Positions 5,797 through 12,949 of a DNA stretch of 40,759 nt are shown one piece after another (position 1 is the stretch's first letter; every line of letters begins with the position of its first letter). The notes beneath the pieces are model-generated. The model saw only the letters and a program-made list of their open reading frames with translations, was not told the DNA's origin and did not search any database. Both the position numbers and the translations under genes were made by a program. Origin of the DNA: Candidatus Promineifilum breve. Its GTDB lineage: Bacteria > Chloroflexota > Anaerolineae > Promineifilales > Promineifilaceae. The stretch spans positions 1 through 40,759 of the forward strand of contig NZ_LN890657.1 in NCBI RefSeq assembly GCF_900066015.1, given 5' to 3'.

Positions 5797-7272
5797 CTAC
5801 TCAATCAAATCGATCAACTTCTGCAACTCATCACGCGCCACACCTTGTTTGTACAGCGCCTCATTGATGACAGTCAGCGCATAATCCAACTGCTGACCGC
5901 TTTCACCCAACGCGCCCCAGGCCGCCGCCGCCCGGTTCGCCACCTCCTGTAAGTCCACGCCCGGCGGGTCATCCGGCGGGTCGGGCGGTTCCTGTTCGCC
6001 CGGTTCCAGCGCACCCAACGTGCCGCCGCTGCTGCTCGCCCCAATCAGCGGCGACCCCGCCGCCGGCCGGTAGTTGGCCACGTCGAAATCCGTCTCGCTC
6101 GTCTCGGCGTCTTTGGTGATGACCGCCGCCGGATTCACCAGCCGCAAGTCGCCCACCACGTCCCCCTCGCCGCGCATCCGCTGGATCGGCGCCACGCTCC
6201 AGGCGTTATGGTCGAACGCGATGTCACCCGCGCCCCCCTTGCTCAGTACCGCGTTAGGCCGCGCGGCCGAGAACTCGAACACGTTATTGCGCACCACGCT
6301 ATTGACGTGCTCGCGGCCAAAGGCATTGTCGGCAATGGCGATACCCTCGCTCGTTTCCGGCCCGGCCACGAACGTATTGCCGACGATCTCATGCCCGTCG
6401 AGCGCCGTGTTGTAGCCGCCGCCGGTCGTCTTGGCGTTGTTGCGCACCTCCACAAAGCGGCCGAACCAGACCACCAGGTTATCGTTGAAACGGTTCCCTC
6501 TCTGGCGCGGGAAACCATCGGCCAGGCTGCCGCGCTCGTCGCCAATGACGACCGCCGCCGGGAAGTTGCCGTTCTTCCGGTTCCGATACCGCTCATCGAG
6601 CGTATGGTAGAACACACATTTTTCGACCGTGTTATCCCGACTGCAATTGAAATAAACCAGACCGTGGTTGCTGTCGTAGCCGATACATCCCGTAATGAGC
6701 ACCCGTTCCGAGCCGCGGTCAATGTTGAAGAGTTCCTTGTAGCAGTCGCCAAAAACGCAGTCACGAATAATCGAATCCAGCACGCCGACAATGGTGCAAC
6801 CGCCCCCCACGGCCTCATTGCTCCGATCCACCGCCATGCCCTGGCACACCCGCACCGCCGAGCAATTCTCGATGAGCAGCCCGGTCAGCTTCTCGCTGCC
6901 CGGCCCGTTCGCCAGGAAGCCGTGCATGTAGCAGTTGAACACGTGCACGTCCTGAATGATGACATGCGACGCCGACACAGCGATACCCGGCCCCTTGCTA
7001 TTGCGACCGCGCAAATTGCGAATTGTTACACCCGGCGCTTTCACGGCGAACAATGCCCCGCCGTCCTTTTCCAGCGTCTGGCTATTCCAACCACCGTCGA
7101 ATACCGGCGCATGGCCCGGCGCGGCCTGCCACGTCGTATCTGCCACGTCAACCCGCAACGTCTCATCATAGACGCCGCTCAGGATGTTGAACACGTCGCC
7201 CGGCTTGGCCGCGCTCATGGCCGCGCCAATCGTGGCAAAATCGCCGCCTTCGCCTACTGTATGAACTGCCAT
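5797..7272 (-). CDS. Right-handed beta-helix protein, probable tail spike or fibre (491 aa)
   Basis: Residues 1-30 (VGEGGDFATIGAAMSAAKPGD) and the repeated pattern of short strands with Asn ladders (VTIRNLRGRNSKGPGIAVSAS, LLIENCSAVRVCQG, IIRDCVFGDC, VLITGCIGYDSNHG) are typical of pectate-lyase-like parallel beta-helices. The body ends about residue 410. A Pro-rich linker (EPPDPPDDPPG) and an alpha-helical C-terminus (LQEVANRAAAAWGALG to DELQKLIDLIE) follow, perhaps a trimerisation stalk. Phage proteins of this fold bind or cleave surface glycans. No catalytic triad can be assigned by eye. GGAGG lies eight bases before the ATG. Confidence 0.8.
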   Translation of the reverse strand: MAVHTVGEGGDFATIGAAMSAAKPGDVFNILSGVYDETLRVDVADTTWQAAPGHAPVFDGGWNSQTLEKDGGALFAVKAPGVTIRNLRGRNSKGPGIAVSASHVIIQDVHVFNCYMHGFLANGPGSEKLTGLLIENCSAVRVCQGMAVDRSNEAVGGGCTIVGVLDSIIRDCVFGDCYKELFNIDRGSERVLITGCIGYDSNHGLVYFNCSRDNTVEKCVFYHTLDERYRNRKNGNFPAAVVIGDERGSLADGFPRQRGNRFNDNLVVWFGRFVEVRNNAKTTGGGYNTALDGHEIVGNTFVAGPETSEGIAIADNAFGREHVNSVVRNNVFEFSAARPNAVLSKGGAGDIAFDHNAWSVAPIQRMRGEGDVVGDLRLVNPAAVITKDAETSETDFDVANYRPAAGSPLIGASSSGGTLGALEPGEQEPPDPPDDPPGVDLQEVANRAAAAWGALGESGQQLDYALTVINEALYKQGVARDELQKLIDLIE

Positions 7273-7273
7273 T

Positions 7274-7822
7274 CTAAAATCCTCCGTTGGGCCGTTCAGC
7301 CCGGCACAGTTCGATCAACCGTACCAACAATCCGCGCCGCTTGGCGACGTTGACCAGCGACACGGCCCGCGTCGCCTGCGTGTCGCCGGTAACGCTGCCA
7401 TCCATCCCAAGCTCAAACGCCAGATTAGTCATCTCATCCAGCGAAAAGCGGTTCTCAATCGTCCGCGCTAGTCGCCCCAGGTCGCCCGGCGACACGACCC
7501 GCGCCCGCGCTGCTGGTTCGGGCGGCGGTTCCTGCCCCGTCGCCTCACGAAACAGCGCCGCCAACCGCCGGGCATAGGCGATCCATTCCTCTAGGAGCGC
7601 GTGGTCAGCGATGCGGCCCTCGCGCAACTCGGCGATCTGATTGCGCAAGTCGTCTATCTCGCTCTGTTGCGCATCCTGTCGCGCCTGATTGCTGACCATC
7701 GCCCGCTCCAGGCTTTCGATAATCGACGCCCGCGCCGACGCTCGCCATATCCAACTGACCGCCAGCACGGCCAGGGCCAGGCCGACAATAATCACCGCTG
7801 CAAAATCCGTCACGGCCGCCAC
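7274..7822 (-). CDS. Membrane-anchored protein with C-terminal bacterial death-like domain (182 aa)
   Basis: One N-terminal membrane helix (about 7-26: FAAVIIVGLALAVLAVSWIW) is followed by Arg residues, predicting the C-terminus in the cytosol. A coiled coil spans about 35-95. Residues about 115-180, RFSLDEMTNLAFELGMDG to RGLLVRLIELCRAERPN, match my memory of the effector-associated/bacterial death-like domain (FsLdELrtLcFdLG...L...Rrgrl.eLi...r..RP). In bacteria that domain recruits immune effectors by homotypic binding. GTG 7822 or GTG 7813 (GTGA overlap) starts it. It lies among small membrane proteins at the lysis end of the late operon. A decoy or adaptor role toward host immunity is inference. 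Confidence 0.65.
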   Translation of the reverse strand: MAAVTDFAAVIIVGLALAVLAVSWIWRASARASIIESLERAMVSNQARQDAQQSEIDDLRNQIAELREGRIADHALLEEWIAYARRLAALFREATGQEPPPEPAARARVVSPGDLGRLARTIENRFSLDEMTNLAFELGMDGSVTGDTQATRAVSLVNVAKRRGLLVRLIELCRAERPNGGF

Positions 7823-8106
7823 CTGTCGCGCCGCACGGCCAGCGCCAGCGCCAACGCCGCCACGCCCAGCACCTCATAGCGCAGAATGAACGACAATAGC
7901 ATCGTCTGCCGCCCATCCAGCGCCTCCGGCCACCACAGGAACAGCGCGTAGAACACCACGTGCCCGGCGGCGACCATCCCGGCGGCAAAGGCCAGTGGTC
8001 GCAGCGGCGGCCGTCTACCGCCGACGATGAACGCCGCCACGAGCAGCGCGGCATAACCGGCAAATAGCCCGGCCTGCATCAACGTGGCCGTTTGCTCAGG
8101 CGTCAC
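7810..8106 (-). CDS. Small membrane protein, three helices (98 aa)
   Basis: GTG start. Hydrophobic helices are at about residues 12-29 (AGLFAGYAALLVAAFIVG), 36-57 (PLAFAAGMVAAGHVVFYALFLW) and 69-90 (LLSFILRYEVLGVAALALALAV), then a basic tail RRDRWRP. It may be a second holin, an antiholin or another envelope protein of the lysis module. It overlaps the death-domain gene by four to thirteen bases, so the two are probably made together. No specific family is recognised. Confidence 0.6.
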   Translation of the reverse strand: MTPEQTATLMQAGLFAGYAALLVAAFIVGGRRPPLRPLAFAAGMVAAGHVVFYALFLWWPEALDGRQTMLLSFILRYEVLGVAALALALAVRRDRWRP

Positions 8107-8108
8107 GT

Positions 8109-8363
8109 CTATCGCGCATCTCCAGGTACGCCCACAGCGGCCAACGATTCGACCCCACCGGCCTCCTCGATCATCTGTAGTAGCGCCCGGCGCTCGCCGT
8201 CACTGAGACGTTCCAGCGCCGCTGCCGCGCCCTGTTCGGCCAGGCGCTTATCCAGTTCGGCGTGAACCTGGCGCATCTCCTCGCGGATCGCCGACCTCTT
8301 TTCGTCCAGCGTGTGAATCTCTTTTTCCAGTTGCTCAACGGTCATATTGGTCAGGTTTTTCAT
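8109..8363 (-). CDS. Small coiled-coil protein (84 aa)
   Basis: MKNLTNMTVEQLEKEIHTLDEKRSAIREEMRQVHAELDKRLAEQG is an almost continuous amphipathic coiled coil (about 5-50). The second half, LERLSDGERRALLQMIEEAGGVESLAAVGVPG, is also helical. AGAGG precedes the ATG. Small coiled-coil proteins of this type often sit between tail genes and lysis genes, but no function is assigned. Confidence 0.65.
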   Translation of the reverse strand: MKNLTNMTVEQLEKEIHTLDEKRSAIREEMRQVHAELDKRLAEQGAAAALERLSDGERRALLQMIEEAGGVESLAAVGVPGDAR

Positions 8364-8364
8364 C

Positions 8365-8760
8365 TTAATCCTCTCGTGATTGTTGCTTTGGTGGGGCTAC
8401 CGTAACACGCGGCGTCCCAAATACCGTCTGATTGGCGATGCCCGCCGCGTTGTCGCCACGGATATACCGCCGCAAATCTCTGTTCCATGCCGCCTCTTTA
8501 GCGGCCTCGGCCAGAATATCAGGCCGGTTGCTGAGGCCAATGGGGAAGCCGACGCGGGTGAGGATCGCCTGGTCGAAGACGATTCTCGCGGCGTTGGCTT
8601 CCTCTTCGGCCCGCTTGCCCTGCACATGCAACGCCCGGCCCAGGTCGAGCGCCGCCTGCCACGGTAGCGAGAAGAGCAGCCGACCGTTGTGCAGCAGCAG
8701 CACGCGGTCGCCCTCCTGCCGCACCGTCACCTGTTTCATTTCGCCCGGCGAGATGTCCAT
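8365..8760 (-). CDS. Hypothetical virion-region protein (131 aa)
   Basis: The N-terminus MDISPGEMKQVTVRQEGDRVLLLHNGRLLFSLPWQAALDLGRALHVQGKRAEEEA forms a short beta-hairpin followed by a helix. The middle contains QAILTRVGFPIGLSNRPDILAEAAKEAAWNRDLRRYI and the tail is basic and proline-rich. No domain is recognised. Two bases separate it from the upstream gene stop, so it is part of the continuous late operon. Confidence 0.6.
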   Translation of the reverse strand: MDISPGEMKQVTVRQEGDRVLLLHNGRLLFSLPWQAALDLGRALHVQGKRAEEEANAARIVFDQAILTRVGFPIGLSNRPDILAEAAKEAAWNRDLRRYIRGDNAAGIANQTVFGTPRVTVAPPKQQSRED

Positions 8761-8761
8761 T

Positions 8762-9169
8762 TTACAGTTTGAAAATCTTATCCGAGCCGTTCGACCACGC
8801 GACGGTAATGTCGCCGCCGTTTGGCGTGACGGGCAAGCCGGTCGCCGTGTCGATGTTGAAGATCAGGCGGCTGGTCGATTCCGTGCCCGTGTCCTTGTAG
8901 CCGTCGATACTCTCACACGGATCGCCGGTCACGGCCGAAAACGTCACGTCGGCCGCGTCGGCCACGCCGTTAGTCGCCGTCTTGCTGCTCAGCGCCGCGC
9001 TCGTGGCGACCCGCGAACCCGCCGCCCGGTCATCCAGATTGTCATCGACGGCCAGGTCGATGGTGTCGTCAGCCTCGTCGATGAGCACGATCTTGATCGT
9101 GTTCGCGTCCCAGTCGATGTCACCGGCCAGGAATCCTTCGCGGCCCTTGTCGTACAGTGCGTTAGCCAT
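8762..9169 (-). CDS. Conserved virion fibre-like protein (135 aa)
   Basis: The pattern MANALYDKGREGFLAGDIDWDANTIKIVLIDEADDTIDL, then RVATSAALSSKTATNGVADAADVTFSAVTGD and TGLPVTPNGGDITVAWSNG, belongs to a beta-rich family that I recall as widespread in tailed phages and annotated as tail or capsid fibre protein. The C-terminus NGSDKIFKL is the usual ending of the family. It probably decorates the virion. The exact location in the particle is unknown. Confidence 0.7.
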   Translation of the reverse strand: MANALYDKGREGFLAGDIDWDANTIKIVLIDEADDTIDLAVDDNLDDRAAGSRVATSAALSSKTATNGVADAADVTFSAVTGDPCESIDGYKDTGTESTSRLIFNIDTATGLPVTPNGGDITVAWSNGSDKIFKL

Positions 9170-9170
9170 C

Positions 9171-9464
9171 TTATTTATCCTCTACTGTGATTTCTATTGT
9201 GCCGTCCAACGTCTCGCCGTTGACGGCCGTTACAATCCGGTTCGTCACCTTATAGGTCGTTCCCACTACACCGCCGGAGAGTTTCACCCCGGCCGCCTTC
9301 GTCATGCTCATGGCGTCCGCCTCGGCCAGGCCGTCCGGCACAGTCCAGTCGGATGACACGATGCTGTCGGCGGCAAAGACGCCATCGCCTTGCAGCCGTT
9401 CTGTCCAGTCTACGCCGAACCATTCAATTGAATGCGGGTCTTTGGTAAACGAATTCTGCGCCAT
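9171..9464 (-). CDS. Small beta-sandwich virion protein (97 aa)
   Basis: MAQNSFTKDPHSIEWFGVDWTERLQGDGVFAADSIVSSDWTVPDGL, followed by VKLSGGVVGTTYKVTNRIVTAVNGETLDGTIEITVEDK, matches the small Ig-like phage proteins with DW and GTTYxVTNRI motifs found next to fibre genes. ATG 9464 (or TTG 9467) follows GGAGG closely and overlaps the preceding stop, indicating translational coupling. A structural accessory role is likely. Confidence 0.65.
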   Translation of the reverse strand: MAQNSFTKDPHSIEWFGVDWTERLQGDGVFAADSIVSSDWTVPDGLAEADAMSMTKAAGVKLSGGVVGTTYKVTNRIVTAVNGETLDGTIEITVEDK

Positions 9465-12400
9465 CAATCCTCCACGTGATAAACGCGCCGCTTAAACGGC
9501 ACGGCGTACACCTGCCCCTCGGCCGCCACCCGGTAGACGCGATTGCCGGCCGCCACGCGGTAGATGGTGAGCGTCGGCAGGAAGCGGGCGATAAGGATCA
9601 GCCAGCCGAACGATTCAGCCGACGGGATGCCCAACGGCCCGATAGCCACCGGCCCGACGGTCAGCGCCGCGCTGCCGAACATTTCGACCGACGCGACGGC
9701 CGCGGGCGTGACGACAATCGCGCCACGAGAAAACAGGCTCAGGCCGATACTCTCCAGACTGGCGATAGCGTCGGGCGATAACGCCACCCCGCCCGGCACA
9801 AGCGCGGCCAGCCCCACGCCCTCGCCCGACGGGACGCCAATCGGCGCGATAGTAGCCACCGCCGACAGGGCAGGGGCAGCGACCGCCTCAAGCGACCCGA
9901 CCCCATTAGGCGCGATGCCATGCGCGCCGGGGATGACAATCGCCGCGCCGACGCTTTCGGCCGAAACGACGCCAGCGCCGACGGCGACGCCGACCACGCC
10001 CGACAGACTGGCCGCCCCAACGCTCTCAGCCGATGCGACGCCCGGCGGCGTGACGGTCACCGCGCCGGGTGTTACCACGGCTGCGGCGACACTTTCGCCC
10101 GATGCGACGCCATCCGGCGCGACCAGCAGCGTCCCGGCTGTCACCAGCGCCGCGCCAAACGCCCCGGCCCCGGCCACCGAACCGGCGACGATGACGACCC
10201 CGCCGGGCATGACGACGGCAGTCCCAACGCTTTCGCCCGATGCAATCGCGGCGGCCGTCACGGCCACCCCCGTGGTCAGCCCTACCGGCCCGAACGTTTC
10301 GCCCGACAACACGCTGCCGGGCAGGATGGTAATCGCCCCAATCTGGACACCCGGCGCGGCCACGCTTTCGGCTGTGGCTACGCTGTCGGTGACGGTGATC
10401 TCGAACTCGACGATGACCGCCACCCCGCCAAACGCCTCACCCGACGGGATGGCCTCGGCGCTGACGACCGGCCCGCCCTGTGCGACGGTCGCGCCCACCG
10501 ACCGGAAGGCCGAGGCAATCTCGCCCGCCTCGACCACGGTCTGGGTCGTAGCGAGGAACGGCTCGACGACGATCTCCTGTGTGGCGACGCCGTTCACCAC
10601 ATCAATCGTCGTCGTGCCGGGGGCAACGGTCGCTTCGCTCAGCGCCTCGCCCGTGGGGATGCCTTCGACCGTCACCGTCTGCGCCGTCGCGCCGATGACG
10701 TAATCGATGATCAGTTGCGGCCGGTCGGTTGGACTGTCGGCCATGTGAAAGCGAAACAGCCCGCCCGCGCCGTTGTCGTGCAGCACGATCAGGATGTCGC
10801 TCACGCCCTCTGTCCAGCCCGGCAGGTTCAACACCTCCTGAAAGGCCGCCGCCAGGTCGGGCGATTGGTTGTACTGGTTTAAGCCAATGTTTGAGGCGCT
10901 CCATACCGCGCCGTTCTCGGTCAGGGTGCGGCCGGAGATGTCGCCCGCCGTGGCCGACAGTGGGGCCGGACTGGCGCTTAATTCCATTTTCGCCGTCAGG
11001 ATCGGGTCATCGTACAGAACGGTAAATAGCCGCAGATAGGTGTGGATCGCCGTTGCCCCGGCCGGTACGGGGATGTCGGGGAAGCGGAAGGCAGCATAGG
11101 GCTGGGTGGCGTTGACATTGCCCGATGTCGTCGTCAGGTACATGCTGCCGTTCGAGAATTCCAGCGCGTCGTCGGCGCTGTCGTTGAGCGTGGTTGTGTA
11201 GCGGTTGCCGCTCAACGTCGGCACACCGAACGATTCCACCCCGCCGATAGCGTTAGGCGCGATGGTCGCTGACCCACTGGAAACAGTCACCCCGTTGACG
11301 TTCGCATCCGACGTGATACCCGCCGGAGTGATGGCGACCGCGCCGGGGGCCAGCAACGCCCCGCCAAACGCTTCGGTCGTGGCGATGTCGCCGGCCACGA
11401 TGCCGCCTACGGCCAACAGGACGGCCGCGCCGACACTCTCGGATGAGGCCATACCGCTGGGGGCAATCGCAACGCCGCCCGGTGCGAGGGAGGGAGAGGG
11501 CACGCTTTCAACCGACCCGACGCCGCTGGGGGCGACCATCGCCCCAGCCGCCAGCGCGGGCGAGCCGACGCTCTCGGCGCTGCCTACGGCCGCCGGGGAG
11601 ATAGCGACCACGCCGGGCGCAATGGTCGCCGGATTGACATTTTCTCCCGACCCGATGACTGACGGCGCGACCGTCACCGCGCCCCGACCGACAACCGGCC
11701 CAGGGACACTTTCGGCAGTTGCCAATGACGACGGCACGACGGTCGCCGTGCCCTGCCCCACCGTCGGCACGGGCACGCTTTGTGCGGTCGCCACCGAAGA
11801 CGGGGCCACCACGACCCCGCCCGTCGTGACGATTGCCGACGGCACATTGCCCGCCGACGCGATACTGCCCGGCAGCACCGACACCGGCCCGCGCCCTACC
11901 GTCGCCGCGCCGATACTCTCCAGCGACGTGAAGCTGCCGGGTGCGACGGCCACCGGGCCGGGCGCGGCCGTCGGCGAGGGAACGTTGCCGGCCGACGCAA
12001 TCGCGCCGACGGCGGCGATGTTCAGGCCCAGGCCCAGACCACCGAACGCCTGGGCTGTAGCGATACCCGCCGACGGGGTGATGCTCTGCGGCGCGGCCGA
12101 CGCGGGCAGGAATTCGACGAGCACGGCCGCCTGTGGGTTGCTCTGTGACTGGGTGATGTAGTAATCCCCCAGCGTCCCCTCGTCGTCCGCCCAGCCGCCC
12201 CATCCGGCTACCTCGCTGTTGCCGGTTCCAGCCCGGAGGTCGTACTGCTCGGTGAGATCGACCGTATCCCAGGTTGGCACACTGCTGGCGTGCGTCGTTA
12301 CCGCCGCCATTACGACCCCGCCGCCAAAATCAGCTATCGTCAGAACCGCTTCCGGCGATACTATATCCGTGTTCGTTTCGGCTATCGGCGATGTTTGGGC

Positions 12401-12745
12401 CGCGCCGGTCAACGTGTCGGCGGCAATAATACAGCCCTGCACGGTCTGCGAGAACGTGACAACGATGTTACCCGCGCTGCTGGACGGGTTAATCAGATAG
12501 TAGATCGATGTTCGGTACGTGCGGCTCGCGCCGGTATGCCGCAACGTCACCGCCTCGGTCAACGCCACCCCGCCGAATGTCACCGACGATACGCCGTATG
12601 TGCCGGTGTCGTTGCTTCCCAGACCATGAACACGCACAACCAATATCCGGTTCGTCCCAGTGGCAGGCGTATACGATGACAGCGTATAGCTGTTGGCATT
12701 CGTCGTAGACGATGTAGTCGTGTGCCCGGCTACAGCAACGGCCAT
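9464..12745 (-). CDS. Giant repeat-rich virion surface protein (1093 aa)
   Basis: Residues 1-215 form a beta-rich head domain (VTFGGVALTEAVTLRHTGAS, IVVTFSQTVQGCIIAADTLTG). Then follow about 28 degenerate repeats of roughly 18-22 residues with the core (P/A)xxVAS(A/G)ESVGxAxVxPGxVxV. They are split by an inserted domain at about 510-670 (ADDALEFSNGSMYLTTT to RPQLIIDYV) that resembles DNRLRE/CBM96-type beta-sandwiches. The C-terminus YRVAAGNRVYRVAAEGQVYAV is another short repeat. I recall such ESFG-type repeats in fibre-like proteins of environmental phages. It is probably a long fibre or adhesin. Only Ala, Gly, Val, Ser and Pro dominate the repeats. Confidence 0.7.
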   Translation of the reverse strand: MAVAVAGHTTTSSTTNANSYTLSSYTPATGTNRILVVRVHGLGSNDTGTYGVSSVTFGGVALTEAVTLRHTGASRTYRTSIYYLINPSSSAGNIVVTFSQTVQGCIIAADTLTGAAQTSPIAETNTDIVSPEAVLTIADFGGGVVMAAVTTHASSVPTWDTVDLTEQYDLRAGTGNSEVAGWGGWADDEGTLGDYYITQSQSNPQAAVLVEFLPASAAPQSITPSAGIATAQAFGGLGLGLNIAAVGAIASAGNVPSPTAAPGPVAVAPGSFTSLESIGAATVGRGPVSVLPGSIASAGNVPSAIVTTGGVVVAPSSVATAQSVPVPTVGQGTATVVPSSLATAESVPGPVVGRGAVTVAPSVIGSGENVNPATIAPGVVAISPAAVGSAESVGSPALAAGAMVAPSGVGSVESVPSPSLAPGGVAIAPSGMASSESVGAAVLLAVGGIVAGDIATTEAFGGALLAPGAVAITPAGITSDANVNGVTVSSGSATIAPNAIGGVESFGVPTLSGNRYTTTLNDSADDALEFSNGSMYLTTTSGNVNATQPYAAFRFPDIPVPAGATAIHTYLRLFTVLYDDPILTAKMELSASPAPLSATAGDISGRTLTENGAVWSASNIGLNQYNQSPDLAAAFQEVLNLPGWTEGVSDILIVLHDNGAGGLFRFHMADSPTDRPQLIIDYVIGATAQTVTVEGIPTGEALSEATVAPGTTTIDVVNGVATQEIVVEPFLATTQTVVEAGEIASAFRSVGATVAQGGPVVSAEAIPSGEAFGGVAVIVEFEITVTDSVATAESVAAPGVQIGAITILPGSVLSGETFGPVGLTTGVAVTAAAIASGESVGTAVVMPGGVVIVAGSVAGAGAFGAALVTAGTLLVAPDGVASGESVAAAVVTPGAVTVTPPGVASAESVGAASLSGVVGVAVGAGVVSAESVGAAIVIPGAHGIAPNGVGSLEAVAAPALSAVATIAPIGVPSGEGVGLAALVPGGVALSPDAIASLESIGLSLFSRGAIVVTPAAVASVEMFGSAALTVGPVAIGPLGIPSAESFGWLILIARFLPTLTIYRVAAGNRVYRVAAEGQVYAVPFKRRVYHVED

Positions 12746-12751
12746 GAGTTG

Positions 12752-12934
12752 TTACGCCTCTGTCGCCTCCGGTTCGGTGTCCGGCCCGATCTCAGCCAAT
12801 AGTTGTTTCAACACGACAATCGCGCCCTGCTGGGCGACGATCTGCCGGTTCGCGTCCTCAAAGAAGGCGGCTAGCTCCTGTTCCAGGGCCGCGATCTTGT
12901 CCCTCAGCACGTCGATAAAGTGATTGTTGTCCAT
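12752..12934 (-). CDS. Small coiled-coil protein (60 aa)
   Basis: MDNNHFIDVLRDKIAALEQELAAFFEDANRQIVAQQGAIVVLKQLL is a heptad-patterned coiled coil covering about residues 5-46, with an acidic tail (EIGPDTEPEATEA). AGGAG precedes the ATG by seven bases. It lies between the tail-tip gene and the giant repeat protein and may be a fibre chaperone or a trimerisation aid. That role is guessed from size and position. Confidence 0.65.
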   Translation of the reverse strand: MDNNHFIDVLRDKIAALEQELAAFFEDANRQIVAQQGAIVVLKQLLAEIGPDTEPEATEA

Positions 12935-12949
12935 AAATCCACTCCTGTT

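Noticed and set aside
6208-7353. 381-residue plus-strand frame opposite the beta-helix gene
   Set aside because: No domain, no ribosome binding site and composition typical of antisense GC-rich shadow. The minus-strand protein has a clear fold signature.
9564-10703. 379-residue plus-strand frame opposite the giant repeat protein
   Set aside because: Low-complexity Thr/Pro/Ala sequence generated by the complementary repeats.
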